Below, one piece after another: positions 48,644 through 58,371 of a stretch of 64,000 bases of DNA. The stretch covers positions 1 through 64,000 of the forward strand of contig CALMUT010000343.1 in the NCBI GenBank assembly GCA_937872925.1. The letters run 5' to 3'. The DNA comes from an uncultured Myxococcales bacterium (GTDB lineage: Bacteria > Myxococcota_A > Polyangia > Polyangiales > Polyangiaceae). The notes beneath the pieces are model-generated. The model searched no databases and had not been told where the DNA came from. It saw only the letters and a program-made list of their open reading frames with translations. A program made the position numbers and the translations under genes. How positions within the stretch are numbered: position 1 is the first letter of the stretch; each line of letters begins with the position of its first letter.

Positions 48644-51594
48644 GCGCGCAGTATCTTTGGGCCATCCCCTTCACTGCGCTGCTCGTGTTTCAGAGCGCTT
48701 GCACGGAGACGCCCGTGTCCTTGCCTTTGCGATCTTTGGAACGCAGCGGAGAGGTCTCCTTTGCATGCGTTTCTACCGATGGGGAAGGGGCCCACATCAA
48801 CGTCTGTCCAGACTTCGACGGCGAGCGCCGCATGCTGGCGTTGGTCACCCAGACACTGCGCGGTGAAGTTGCGGTCGTGGATCTCTCCGCGGGGAGTGTC
48901 GTCGACTACGATCCTTCGACCCCGGGCTTCAACTTCATTCCCGTTGGCGAGAACCCGGGGGATATCGTCACCACCCCGGGAGGGGTGGCCAGCTTCGTGG
49001 GCATCGGTGGCGCGGGGCGCGCCGGCATCATTGCTTTGCCGTCCAGCTGTCTGCGTCGTCCCGCACAAGATCTCACCGCTTGGCCCGCATGCTCGCTTCC
49101 GAAAGCTCCGGGGCAGATGCGCGTCTTGATCGACTCTGCGGACGATCAAGGGCGCATACGTGCCAGCTGCGACGTGACACCGACAACGGATGCGGCCACG
49201 CCTGGCAACGCCATCGCCGCAAGTCGTGAAGTGTGCCCGGCAGACTTGGCCTTGGAAATCGTCGAACCGGGGCGTCGCAAACTGCTGGTAGAAATTCCGG
49301 ACCTTGGCGGCATGGCGGTGATTGACGCCCAAGAACTGCTGGACCGCGCGCCAGGGTCTTTTGATCCTTGCAGCGTCGAACGTTTCTTGCCGCTGGAGGT
49401 GCAGCTACCGCCCGGCGACACGTTGCAGCCCATCCCCGACGATCTGCAGGCACCGGGCTGCGTTGCGCCGGAGGTCAACTATGGCCCGCCCGCCAACGGG
49501 TTTCTGCCGCGACCGGCCGGCTTCGAACTGGCGGACCATAAGCTGTACGTCGCTGACCTCGCCGCGCCCGTCGTGCACGTGATCGATGCCAAGGATCCCT
49601 GCGCACTGACGGAACAACCGCCGCTCTTGCCGGTCTCTTTCGAATCCCAGAACCGGCTGGTGACCTCGCGCAAGGTTGCGGTCAGCCCACCCACGCGCAG
49701 CGGCCAGCGCTTCCTCTACTCGATTGATGACTTCGAGGGCAGCGTCATGGTCTTCGACGTCACGCCTGGCAGCGTGAATCGCACGCCCATCGTGCGTCCC
49801 GGCTCCCCGCTGTTGCCCTTCGAGCCCGCGGATCGCATTGCCTTCTCCTCGCCCGCCCGGGACATCTCCTTCGCGCTTCGGGATGCGCCCATCACAGATC
49901 CCGTGACGGGCGTGGGCACCGTGGGCACGCTGTGTGATCCCGATCCGGACCTGGACCTGAACGCCCCCGGGGCCAAGTACCGGACGTCCCTGGATTACAC
50001 CCGCGGCGCGCGCCCCCGGCAGCTACGCGGCGTCTTTGGATTCGTCGCGCTGGCTAGCGGGCAGGTCGCCGTTGTGGACGTGGAAGACTGGGACGCGGCG
50101 TGCCGCCGGCCCGTGCAGGCCAATAGCGATCCGGCCGAAGATTTCCGTGGTTGTGCCGCTGACCCCAGCACGCCGAGCAACTACAGCATTGGGCCCGTCG
50201 AGGATGGCAAGCGCACCGTCTCCGGGGAGGCTTCGTGCCGCATTGTGCAGCAGCACCGCGCGCGTAGCGGCAGCATTGTCGACAGCAACAACGCGGTGGG
50301 CACGCGCGCGCCTGCAATCCGTTCGTTTCCGCGCCTGCGCGCACCGGCGGGTAGCAATCTGCCCACGGACCTGACCGAAGAAGGCCGGCAGAACCCGAAG
50401 CTGCTCGCAGTGGACTTCGCCGCGCCTGGCGGAGGCTCAGAGCCTGCGGAGATCTTCATCAGTACAAATCTGTACCAACGCGGCTCGAGCAACGCCGCCA
50501 ACGACCTGGTACTCGAGCCCGCCGAGGCGGAGCGACTCTCGCTCACGCTGATGCGCCGGCAACCACGCGCGTTTGCCGAGGAAGACGTGCTGGTTGAGTA
50601 CGAAGGTGTCTTGTCTGCGGAGCGCCCTGCGGGCTTTCTGCAGATTGGCGCGCCGGGTGCGGACAGCGTACTTCGGGATGTGGACGGCGGCTTCTGCAAC
50701 CGTGGCGTTGAAGACGAGGCCCTTGCCACGGAGGTCGCTGCGGAGCTGGGGGTCGCTGCGAACAAGCGGGCTGCCTACGCCGCCCGCCATGCGGACTACG
50801 TCCAAATCACGAGTGAGCTGCGCGGCGAGTCTGATCGCTACTGGACCGACGGTGCCGGCAAAGGTTGCCGGGGGACCACGACGGGTAAAGCCGCGTATTT
50901 CGGCTGCCGCCAAGCCTTCGGAAATGCCGAGACTCCTTTGGACCGGCGGGACTTTCGCATCGTTGCCGCCTATCAAAACGAGCTGATCGTCGAACCGCGC
51001 GGCGCGACGAGCTCGGCAGGTCGTCAGGAAGTGCTCGACGACCTCGCGTGTTGCTTCGGTGGTTCGGCGTTGCGCTACAAGTTGCGGGCCGGCCATCAGT
51101 GGATCGTGCGAGGCGAGCGCTCCGGCTTTCGCCACAATGTGGTCGCGGATCCAGATCTGCGCTGCATTCGTGATTGCAATCCTCGGCGCAGCCTATTGCG
51201 CAGTCGTATCCTCGAAGTCTCCAACAGCGCGTGCACCGGATCCGAATGCGGGATCGGTCCATCCACCAAGGCCGACGTGGCCTGCGTCGTCGGTAGCGAC
51301 AGCGCCCTTTCGCCGGGCGGTGCCGGGGCGGAATGCATTTTCGAAAACCTGCTGTATCGGTTTGCGATCTACCGCGGCAACCAGCCAAGCGTTCGTGATA
51401 TGGCGTTTTCGTACCAGTTGATTGGTGGCTTTTCGCCGCTGGTAGCGAATTTGGCTGCCCAGACCGCTGCGGTGTCGCCCCAGTCCATGACCTTCGTTCC
51501 GCAGCTGGGTCAGTTGGCGGTGGTGGACGGAGCGGCGGAGGGCCTGGTGTTGGTGAGCCTCGATACCGTCGGTATCTCCCGTCTGTTCTTCTGA
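48640..51594 (+). CDS. Very large lipoprotein, beta-propeller-like (second)
   Basis: The 984-residue product has a signal peptide and lipobox (ALLVFQSAC) and repeated propeller-like strands: LALVTQTLRGEVAVVDLSAG, GFELADHKLYVADLAAPVVH, FGFVALASGQVAVVDVEDWD and QLGQLAVVDGAAEGLVLVSL. Around 24 Cys, many in pairs close in sequence (DLACCFGGSALRY, RCIRDCNPRRS), suggest disulfides in an exported protein. It shares its domain style and gene order with its neighbour, so the two may form a complex. Translation is coupled to the first lipoprotein, and mutS begins two bases after its stop. The function is unknown. Confidence 0.82.
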   Translation: MSAQYLWAIPFTALLVFQSACTETPVSLPLRSLERSGEVSFACVSTDGEGAHINVCPDFDGERRMLALVTQTLRGEVAVVDLSAGSVVDYDPSTPGFNFIPVGENPGDIVTTPGGVASFVGIGGAGRAGIIALPSSCLRRPAQDLTAWPACSLPKAPGQMRVLIDSADDQGRIRASCDVTPTTDAATPGNAIAASREVCPADLALEIVEPGRRKLLVEIPDLGGMAVIDAQELLDRAPGSFDPCSVERFLPLEVQLPPGDTLQPIPDDLQAPGCVAPEVNYGPPANGFLPRPAGFELADHKLYVADLAAPVVHVIDAKDPCALTEQPPLLPVSFESQNRLVTSRKVAVSPPTRSGQRFLYSIDDFEGSVMVFDVTPGSVNRTPIVRPGSPLLPFEPADRIAFSSPARDISFALRDAPITDPVTGVGTVGTLCDPDPDLDLNAPGAKYRTSLDYTRGARPRQLRGVFGFVALASGQVAVVDVEDWDAACRRPVQANSDPAEDFRGCAADPSTPSNYSIGPVEDGKRTVSGEASCRIVQQHRARSGSIVDSNNAVGTRAPAIRSFPRLRAPAGSNLPTDLTEEGRQNPKLLAVDFAAPGGGSEPAEIFISTNLYQRGSSNAANDLVLEPAEAERLSLTLMRRQPRAFAEEDVLVEYEGVLSAERPAGFLQIGAPGADSVLRDVDGGFCNRGVEDEALATEVAAELGVAANKRAAYAARHADYVQITSELRGESDRYWTDGAGKGCRGTTTGKAAYFGCRQAFGNAETPLDRRDFRIVAAYQNELIVEPRGATSSAGRQEVLDDLACCFGGSALRYKLRAGHQWIVRGERSGFRHNVVADPDLRCIRDCNPRRSLLRSRILEVSNSACTGSECGIGPSTKADVACVVGSDSALSPGGAGAECIFENLLYRFAIYRGNQPSVRDMAFSYQLIGGFSPLVANLAAQTAAVSPQSMTFVPQLGQLAVVDGAAEGLVLVSLDTVGISRLFF

Positions 51595-51596
51595 AC

Positions 51597-54203
51597 ATGG
51601 CTGGGCCGCGCACCCCGGTCATGCAGCAGCACGCCCGCGCGAAGCAGGCGTACCCCGACTCCATCGTCTTCTTCCGGCTGGGCGACTTCTACGAGATGTT
51701 CGGCGACGACGCCGTGCTCGTTTCCAAATTGCTCGACCTGACGTTGACGAGCAGAAACCGCGGAAAGCCCGACGAAGTTCCGATGGCGGGGGTGCCGCAT
51801 CACGCCGCACACCAATACCTGGCAAGGCTTCTGGAGCTCGGGCACAAGGTCGCCATCTGCGAGCAGATGGCCGATCCGGCGACGGTCAAAGGCATCGTGC
51901 CGCGCGAAGTCGTGCGCGTCCTGACGCCGGGCCTCGTCACCGACGGCAACCACTTGGAAGCTCGGGCCAACAATTGGCTGGCGGCGTTGGATACCAGCGA
52001 ACACGGCGTGGGCGTCGCGCTCTTCGACTTGTCGACAGGGGAGTTGCTTGCCGCGGTGCTGCCGGATCTTGCTGCGGCTCTCGGCGAAATCACGCGCGCC
52101 GCCCCCCGGGAAGCGCTGCTGGGTCTCGCGTCCCCACCTGAGCGCGTCGCCCTGTTGCAGACGTTGGAAGTGACGCTGCCGAGTACGGCGCTGCGACAGG
52201 ATGCTGCACTGGCAGATGACGATGTGGCGGCGAGTCTGGGCCAACTCGCAGGGGAGGCCGCGGATCTTGCTGTGGCAGCCCGTCGTGCCGCTGCACGAGC
52301 GTTGCGCTTTGCACAGGGATGCCACCCGGGGCAGACCTTGCCGCTGCGACGCATCACGCGCTGGCAACCGGAGAGCGCCATGGCGCTCGACGCCACCGCT
52401 CAGCGGCACTTGGAACTCATCGAATCCGCGTCGGGCGCCAAAGACACCACGCTCCTGTCCATTCTGGACGCCACCCAAAGCTCCGCCGGGGCTCGGCTGT
52501 TGCGGCGTCGACTGCTTGCGCCACTGACGGACGTGCAGCGGATCCGTCGTCGACACGACGTGGTTGAGCTATTCGTGGTGCATTCACGGCTGCGCAAGCG
52601 CGCCAAGGCGGAGCTGGCGAAAGTCACGGACGTGGAGCGCGTTGCCACCCGCGCACTGCTCGCCGAAGCAACACCGCGAGATTTGGGGCTCTTGCGGGAC
52701 GGGTTGAACGCAAGTGCCGCGTTGGTGCGACTGCTCGTCGAAGGCTCAGACCCGGGAATGTTGGAGACGCTTCAACTTGCCGACGGCGAACCGGACGTCG
52801 TGGCGGATCTTGCCGAGCAGTTGAACCGCGCACTTTCGGAGCGACCACCGGCGCAACCCAAAGAGGGCCACATTTTCCTGCCTGGCTACGATGCGGAACT
52901 CGACGAGCTGTCCGCGCTCGCGCAGAGCGGCGCGGGCGCGATGGTCGACTTGGAAAGCCGCCTGCGCACGGAACTGGGGATTGCCAAGCTAAAGGTCCGC
53001 TACACCCGCGTATTCGGTTGGTACGTCGAAATCCCCAAGAGCCACGCTGGCAAGCTCCCCGGGGAGTTCCGCCGCAAGCAGACCGTCGCTGCGGGTGAAC
53101 GCTACACGCTGCCCGAACTCGACGACCTGTCCGAGAGCGTGCAACACGCCGAAGAGCGTCAGCGTGAACGGGAGCTGTACTTGCTCAAGTCCTTGGTCTC
53201 GCACGCGGCAGAAGCGGCGGAACGTATTCGTGATCTGTCCGCGCGAGTTGCGCGCTGGGATGTGGCGGTTGGCCTTGCGGAAGTGGCCCACCGCTACGAC
53301 TACTGCCGGCCCAGGGTGGACGACTCAGAAACCCTGGAACTGATGGAAGGGCGCCATCCCGTCGTTGAGCGCCTGTCCGCATTGGGGCGCTTCGTTCCGA
53401 ATGACGTTCGGCTCGATGTCGAAGCCGAGCGTTTGTGGCTGATCACCGGGCCCAATATGGCCGGCAAGAGCACGCTCTTGCGGCAAGTGGCGCTCACGGC
53501 GGTGATGGCCCAGCTCGGCAGCTTCGTGCCGGCATCGTCGGCACGGGTGGGCGTGGTGGATCGCGTGCTGTCGCGGGTGGGCGCCAGCGACGACGTCGCG
53601 CGGGGCGAGAGTACGTTCATGGTGGAGATGCGTGAAACCGCAGAGATCTTGCGGGTGGCCACCCGTCGTTCGCTGGTCATCCTGGACGAGATCGGACGCG
53701 GCACGAGTACCTTTGACGGCCTCGCGATCGCCTGGGCGGTCGCGGAGCATCTCGAGCACGCAGTGCAATGTCGTGCGCTATTCGCGACGCACTACCACGA
53801 GCTGACGCGTTTTGCGGGCGGCGGCAACCATGCGGCGAACTACAGCGTGAGCGCGCGGGAGGTCGGAGAAGACATCGTCTTTTTGCATCGTCTCGTGCCC
53901 GGCGCCGCGAGCCGTAGCTACGGCATCGCCGTGGCAAAGCTTGCGGGGCTGCCTGCCGGGGTCTTGGCGCGCGCCCAAGCGCTGCTGCAAAGCCTGGAAG
54001 CGGGGGAAGGCGCGGATCCGAGTGCGGACTTCGCGCGCCGGCAAAGCGACGCACAGCTAGATTTGTTCCAGGGCGCGCGCCCCACCTCGGGCACCGACAA
54101 AGAAGTGCTCGACACCTTGAAAGCGGCGGACGTGGTGCGCATGACGCCCCTCGAGGCGCTGAACCTGCTGTCACAACTCGTGAGCCGCCTGGACGACAAG
54201 TAG
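51597..54203 (+). CDS. mutS: DNA mismatch repair protein MutS
   Basis: MutS recognises base mismatches and recruits MutL. The 868-residue protein has every expected part: the mismatch-binding domain with the Phe-x-Glu motif (FFRLGDFYEMFGDDAVLVSK), the connector and lever domains, the clamp, and the C-terminal ATPase (GPNMAGKSTLLRQVALTAVM, LVILDEIGRGTSTFDGLAIA, CRALFATHYHELT) plus a short dimerisation tail. The ATG lies two bases after the large lipoprotein stop, so mutS seems to be the last gene of that run; neither MutL nor RecA is nearby. It converges with hrpB. Confidence 0.97.
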   Translation: MAGPRTPVMQQHARAKQAYPDSIVFFRLGDFYEMFGDDAVLVSKLLDLTLTSRNRGKPDEVPMAGVPHHAAHQYLARLLELGHKVAICEQMADPATVKGIVPREVVRVLTPGLVTDGNHLEARANNWLAALDTSEHGVGVALFDLSTGELLAAVLPDLAAALGEITRAAPREALLGLASPPERVALLQTLEVTLPSTALRQDAALADDDVAASLGQLAGEAADLAVAARRAAARALRFAQGCHPGQTLPLRRITRWQPESAMALDATAQRHLELIESASGAKDTTLLSILDATQSSAGARLLRRRLLAPLTDVQRIRRRHDVVELFVVHSRLRKRAKAELAKVTDVERVATRALLAEATPRDLGLLRDGLNASAALVRLLVEGSDPGMLETLQLADGEPDVVADLAEQLNRALSERPPAQPKEGHIFLPGYDAELDELSALAQSGAGAMVDLESRLRTELGIAKLKVRYTRVFGWYVEIPKSHAGKLPGEFRRKQTVAAGERYTLPELDDLSESVQHAEERQRERELYLLKSLVSHAAEAAERIRDLSARVARWDVAVGLAEVAHRYDYCRPRVDDSETLELMEGRHPVVERLSALGRFVPNDVRLDVEAERLWLITGPNMAGKSTLLRQVALTAVMAQLGSFVPASSARVGVVDRVLSRVGASDDVARGESTFMVEMRETAEILRVATRRSLVILDEIGRGTSTFDGLAIAWAVAEHLEHAVQCRALFATHYHELTRFAGGGNHAANYSVSAREVGEDIVFLHRLVPGAASRSYGIAVAKLAGLPAGVLARAQALLQSLEAGEGADPSADFARRQSDAQLDLFQGARPTSGTDKEVLDTLKAADVVRMTPLEALNLLSQLVSRLDDK

Positions 54204-54247
54204 GCTCAGAACTCGAAAAACGTCGCCAAAAACGGCTCAATTTCGCT

Positions 54248-54266
54248 ATGTTATCATTGATAACAT
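54248..54266. other. AT-rich palindrome between convergent mutS and hrpB
   Basis: Perfect 8-base arms ATGTTATC / GATAACAT surround ATT. In a genome where such A/T runs are rare, this looks like a protein-binding site, but it lies between two 3' ends (75-base gap), where an operator is unexpected. An A/T-only stem is a poor terminator. Confidence 0.6.
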
Positions 54267-54278
54267 TGCCGGGGCCCC

Positions 54279-56819
54279 CTAGCGGATCTTGCCGGGGGTG
54301 GGCGGGCGCGCGCTGGCGCCGTCCTCGGGCCAGAGGTGTTTCGGGTAGCGGCGCATCAGCGTCTTGCGCAGGGACGGATAGTGCCGCTGCCAAAAACCTG
54401 CCAGGTCCGTGGTGACTTGTACCGCGCGTTTGTTCGGCGCGAGTAAATGCAGCGTGAGCGGCACGCGGCCGGCGGCGACGGTCGGGCAGCGGCTCATGCC
54501 AAAGAAGTCCTGGAGCCGGGACGCGATGGAAGGAGGTTGCCCGTGCACGTACTGCACTTCCAGACTGCGGCCACCGTCCAGGGTGACGCGCTCTGGGGCA
54601 TAACGCGCGAGCAGGTCGGCGGTCTTCGGCGGAAGATGCGACAGCGCGAGGCTGGCAATGTCCAGGTCGCCGACTTCGACCAGACTGACCGCGCCGGCGC
54701 AAGCCGCTTGTAAGATCCTCCGCCGCACGTCGCCCTCGAGCTGCATTTCCCCAAGCTCTGGCATGGCCGAAGCGAGCAGCTCTAGCCGGGCCGTCAAGCG
54801 TTGGAAGGCTGCTTCCGCTTCGGGACGCGCCGACAATTTGGCGGCCAACGCTTCCGCCAACAGAGCGGAGGCTTGTTCCGACGGCGGCGCCGGCGACACG
54901 CTTTCGTCGAGCACGACGGAGCCCACGTTCAAGCGCGTGACCCGAACGACGCGTTTCGCGCTCGCGCTCCACTCCAGCCCGTCGTGTTCCCGGAGCAGCG
55001 TGTCGTAGCCCTCGAGCAGCCACTCGGGCTCGACGGCGCTCGCGATGCGCACGGTGCCGCCGCCGCGGCCGGACTCGTCGGCTTCCACCGCGCAGAGCAG
55101 CAGGGCGTCTTTGACGACACTCGCTTCGGATAGCGTCGCGCCTTTGCCTGACGCCAAGATCAGCTCCGCGCCCCCAGGACGTTTGCGGCGCGCCAAGCGA
55201 TCCGCAAAGCCCGCCAGCACCGCGCGCTGCATCGCGACGTCGGCGTCTTCGTATTCGGCGTCTTCGGCATTGCGACACATGCGCTGCACCCGCTGGACGG
55301 TCCGGTCTACTGCGCGCACGGCGCCGGCGTCCAAGTCCAGGGTCGCGAGGGCATGCCGTGCGAAGCGGGCGTCCCGGGCTTCTTCGAAGCGATCCATGCG
55401 CTCTTGCACGTCCGAAGGGCCGCGCACCACATCGTGCCCACCGCGCTCGCCGAAGCGCGTGCGTGCGCTGCGCATGATGTCGCGCTCCGACAAGATCGCC
55501 GCGGCGAGCGCGGCCTGGTCCGCAACGCCACGGCGCTCGCCTTCTACGAGCATGCGCGCCAGCCGTGGGTGCATGGGCAGACGCAACATGCGCTTGCCCA
55601 CCGGCGTGAGACCACCGGCGCTGTCTGTGGCCGAAAGCACCGAAAGTAGCTGCGCCGCCGCCGAGAGGGCGGCGGGCGTCGGCTCCGTCAGCCAGCGCAG
55701 CTCCGACGCCGCAGAGATGTTGCTCCCCAGGAGCGTGAGCAGGAGCTCTGCGAGATCCGCGCGTTCGATCTCCGGCGCGTCGAAGGCGGCGCGCCGTTCG
55801 AAACTACCGCGGGTGAATAGGCGCAGCACCCGACCCGGCGCCGTGCGCCCGGCGCGCCCCGCCCGCTGATCCGCCGATGCTTTGGAGATTTCCAGGGTCT
55901 GCAGTTTCGAAAGGCCGGACCAGGGACTGACTCGCGCCACCCGGGCCAAGCCCGAATCGATCACGGCGGTGACTCCGGGCACCGTCACCGACGATTCGGC
56001 AACGTTGGTGGCGATCACGACCTTGCGCTGCTTGCCGGGGGCCAGGGCGCGCACCTGTTCCTCCAAGGGAAGATCGCCGTGCAGCGCGTGCAGCGAAAGC
56101 TGCGCCTCCCGGGCCAGATTGCCCAATGTCTCCGACGCGGCGCGGATCTCCCGGGCGCCCGGCACGAAAGTCAGTATGTCCCCGGCGTGCTCTTCGAGCA
56201 CCAAGCGGCGCACCGCGCTGGCGACTTGTTTCTCCAGCGGGCGTTCGTCGATGTCGTCCTGGTGATCGATACGGAGGGGAAAGGCGCGGCCAGTTGCCTG
56301 AATGTGAGGGCAGTCCAGGAACGCTCCCACATGCGCGGCATCAAGGGTGGCACTCATCACGAGCAGTGCCAGGTCGCGGCGCTGCCCCCGGCGCAAGCGC
56401 TCTACCAGCGCCAGGGCCAGATCGGTGTTCAAGCTGCGTTCGTGCAGCTCGTCGAGCACGACCACGGAGACCTCGGGCAATAGCGGAGCGTCCAAGAGCT
56501 TGCGCACCAGCACGCCTTCAGTGACGTACCGCAGCCGCGTTTCCGCGCTGGTCACATCCTCGAAGCGCACGCTGTAGCCAACGCTGGCGCCCACGCGCTC
56601 ACCGCGTTCTTCCGCAACCCGCCGCGCGGCGAGGCGTGCGGCCAGGCGTCGCGGTTCGCTGACCCAGATCTGCCCCGGGTAGTGCGCGAGCAGCGCTGCG
56701 GGCACCCGCGTGGTCTTGCCCGCACCTGGCTCCGCGGAGAGCACCAACGCGCCCGCCTGCTTGAGCTTGTCGGCGATCTCAGTCAAATGCGCATCAATGG
56801 GCAGCGGCACGCGAGACAC
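54279..56819 (-). CDS. hrpB: ATP-dependent helicase HrpB
   Basis: HrpB is a DExH-box (DEAH/RHA-type) ATPase of uncertain cellular role, probably acting on RNA. The 846-residue product has the Walker A motif SAEPGAGKTTRVPAALL, motif Ia SEPRRLAARLAARRVAEERG, the Walker B VLDELHERSLNTDLALALVE (DELH), motif III VMSATLD, motif V NVAESSVTVPGVTAVIDSGL and motif VI QRAGRAGRTAPGRVLRLF. The HrpB_C domain follows, ending with the typical LPYNK-like end replaced here by HYPSLRKTLMRRYPKHLWPE. It is single-gene, minus strand, and divergent from the HAD phosphatase gene. Confidence 0.95.
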   Translation of the reverse strand: MSRVPLPIDAHLTEIADKLKQAGALVLSAEPGAGKTTRVPAALLAHYPGQIWVSEPRRLAARLAARRVAEERGERVGASVGYSVRFEDVTSAETRLRYVTEGVLVRKLLDAPLLPEVSVVVLDELHERSLNTDLALALVERLRRGQRRDLALLVMSATLDAAHVGAFLDCPHIQATGRAFPLRIDHQDDIDERPLEKQVASAVRRLVLEEHAGDILTFVPGAREIRAASETLGNLAREAQLSLHALHGDLPLEEQVRALAPGKQRKVVIATNVAESSVTVPGVTAVIDSGLARVARVSPWSGLSKLQTLEISKASADQRAGRAGRTAPGRVLRLFTRGSFERRAAFDAPEIERADLAELLLTLLGSNISAASELRWLTEPTPAALSAAAQLLSVLSATDSAGGLTPVGKRMLRLPMHPRLARMLVEGERRGVADQAALAAAILSERDIMRSARTRFGERGGHDVVRGPSDVQERMDRFEEARDARFARHALATLDLDAGAVRAVDRTVQRVQRMCRNAEDAEYEDADVAMQRAVLAGFADRLARRKRPGGAELILASGKGATLSEASVVKDALLLCAVEADESGRGGGTVRIASAVEPEWLLEGYDTLLREHDGLEWSASAKRVVRVTRLNVGSVVLDESVSPAPPSEQASALLAEALAAKLSARPEAEAAFQRLTARLELLASAMPELGEMQLEGDVRRRILQAACAGAVSLVEVGDLDIASLALSHLPPKTADLLARYAPERVTLDGGRSLEVQYVHGQPPSIASRLQDFFGMSRCPTVAAGRVPLTLHLLAPNKRAVQVTTDLAGFWQRHYPSLRKTLMRRYPKHLWPEDGASARPPTPGKIR

Positions 56820-56978
56820 CGCAACGTTCTAGGGCGTATCTCTCCGTTCTGAAAGACTGCGGCGCCGCGCTGACCCAATCTCGCGGGCGTCTGCGGGATC
56901 CTATGCGGGAAGCGAGACCCTGCGTGCCCCCGCGTCGCGACCCAAAAACCAAATGACTTCGGCCCGGGGGCACGCACT

Positions 56979-57647
56979 ATGCTCCCTCGGGTGGCGACGC
57001 GCTTTGCTCTCTTCGATATGGATCGCACCCTCGTGCGAGTGGACACCGCCACGCTCTACGTGCGCTACCAGCGCAAACTTGGCGAGATCAAGACGCGGGA
57101 CTCGATGCGACTGGCGTGGTGGCTGTTGCGCTACACCTTCGGCATGCTCGACCCGGCGACGGTGGCGGACAAAGCGTTGCGCGCGTATCGCGGCAAACCC
57201 GAGCGTTGGATGATCGAGCGCTGTGACACCTGGTTCGATGAATACGTCGTGCCCCACGTGGCTGACGCCGGAAAGCGCGCCGTCAAAGCACACCTGGAGC
57301 AAGGGCACGTCGTGGCGATCGTCACCGGCGCGACGCCCTACGCGGCGCGTCCCCTGGCGCGGCTGCTCGGCATTGAGCATGTGGTGTGTACGGAACTGGA
57401 GGTGGATGCCGCGGGGCGATTCACCGGTCGGGCGCGGCCGCCCCTGTGTTTCGGGAATGGCAAGCTGGCGCGGGCCGAAAGCTTCGTGGGCGCCGCCGGT
57501 GGCAGCTTGAAAGAGGCCGTGTTCTACACGGACAGCATCACGGACTTGCCGCTACTGGATCAGGTTGGAGAGCGGGTTGCCGTGAATCCGGACCCGCGCC
57601 TGCGACGCGTTGCGGAGCGTCGCGGTTGGCCGGTACAGCGTTGGTGA
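56979..57647 (+). CDS. HAD-IB family phosphatase (SerB-like)
   Basis: The 222-residue product belongs to the haloacid dehalogenase superfamily, subclass IB. The catalytic motif is FALFDMDRTLVRVD (DxD, residues ~9-22), with an all-helical cap (MRLAWWLLRYTFGMLD), the Thr motif AIVTGATPYAARPLARLLGI, the Lys GKLARAESF, and the acidic motif AVFYTDSITDLPLLDQVGER. Family members dephosphorylate small phosphorylated metabolites such as phosphoserine. It may start at ATG 56979 or GTG 56991. The 56820-56978 gap holds both divergent promoters, though I see no clear elements. Confidence 0.9.
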   Translation: MLPRVATRFALFDMDRTLVRVDTATLYVRYQRKLGEIKTRDSMRLAWWLLRYTFGMLDPATVADKALRAYRGKPERWMIERCDTWFDEYVVPHVADAGKRAVKAHLEQGHVVAIVTGATPYAARPLARLLGIEHVVCTELEVDAAGRFTGRARPPLCFGNGKLARAESFVGAAGGSLKEAVFYTDSITDLPLLDQVGERVAVNPDPRLRRVAERRGWPVQRW

Positions 57648-57651
57648 CGGC

Positions 57652-58371
57652 TTAGCCTTTGACGCGGATGGCCCAGGTGAGCTTCGCGACGCTCTTGAGC
57701 ACATTGGGCACCCGCTTGAATAGGTTGATGGAGGGTGGGCGCTTCTCCATGACGCGTACGGGGATTTCAACGACGTTTAACTCGGCGCGGTAGGCGCGAA
57801 TGACGAACTCGCTGGCGAAGACGTCCTTTTCGACCAGGCACGCTTGCACGATGTCGAGCAGGGCGTCGCGGCGAAAGGCTTTGAGGCCGTGGGTGTCCGT
57901 GCCGCGGAAGCCGAGCAGCTGGCGCAAGAGGCCGGTGTAGACGATGCTGGCGGCGTGACGCAGGAAGGGACGCTCGTCTTCGGCGCCGCCGATGAGCTTC
58001 GAGCCGATCACCATGTCGGCCTTGCGGGCATCGAGCAAGTCCACCGCGCGGCGATGGAAGTCCGTGTCACATAGGTCGATTTCTTCGCACAGCACGAGTT
58101 CGCCCCGGGCGTCGAGGATGCCGAGTCGCAGTGCTTTGCCGTAATTGGGTTCGCCAGCGGAAAGCGTGCGGACTTCCGGGTATTTCGCCGTGAGCTCTTT
58201 TGCGATCTCCACCGTGCGGTCTCGGGAGCCGTTTTCCGCGATGATGATTTCGTAGGACCAGCCGAAGGGCAGCAGACGCTCGCGCAAGTCCACGATCGCG
58301 GCGTGCAGGATGGCTTCCTCGTTGTAGACGGGAATGACGATGGAGATACGGGGAGGATTGCTGTCGTTCAT
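57652..58371 (-). CDS. Glycosyltransferase family 2 (dolichyl-phosphate mannosyltransferase-like)
   Basis: The 239-residue product is a GT-A glycosyltransferase: [20 protein letters not shown] at the start, [19 protein letters not shown], then [20 protein letters not shown] containing the metal-binding acidic motif. [20 protein letters not shown] occurs in the acceptor part. No membrane domain is fused, as in DPM1-type enzymes that move a sugar to a polyprenyl phosphate. The ATG overlaps the stop of the FAD oxidoreductase gene (ATGA), so both act in the same process, possibly making a sugar-lipid precursor; the sugar is unknown. Confidence 0.9.
   Translation of the reverse strand: MNDSNPPRISIVIPVYNEEAILHAAIVDLRERLLPFGWSYEIIIAENGSRDRTVEIAKELTAKYPEVRTLSAGEPNYGKALRLGILDARGELVLCEEIDLCDTDFHRRAVDLLDARKADMVIGSKLIGGAEDERPFLRHAASIVYTGLLRQLLGFRGTDTHGLKAFRRDALLDIVQACLVEKDVFASEFVIRAYRAELNVVEIPVRVMEKRPPSINLFKRVPNVLKSVAKLTWAIRVKG

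Noticed and set aside
54248-54266. Reading the AT-rich palindrome as a Fur box or as the mutS terminator
   Set aside because: It does not match the GATAAT hexamer arrangement of Fur sites, and an A/T-only stem without a proper T tract would not terminate well.
53677-55278. Minus-strand frame of 533 codons overlapping mutS and hrpB
   Set aside because: It spans the convergent ends of two well-supported genes and is Arg/Ala/Gly-rich without any motif.
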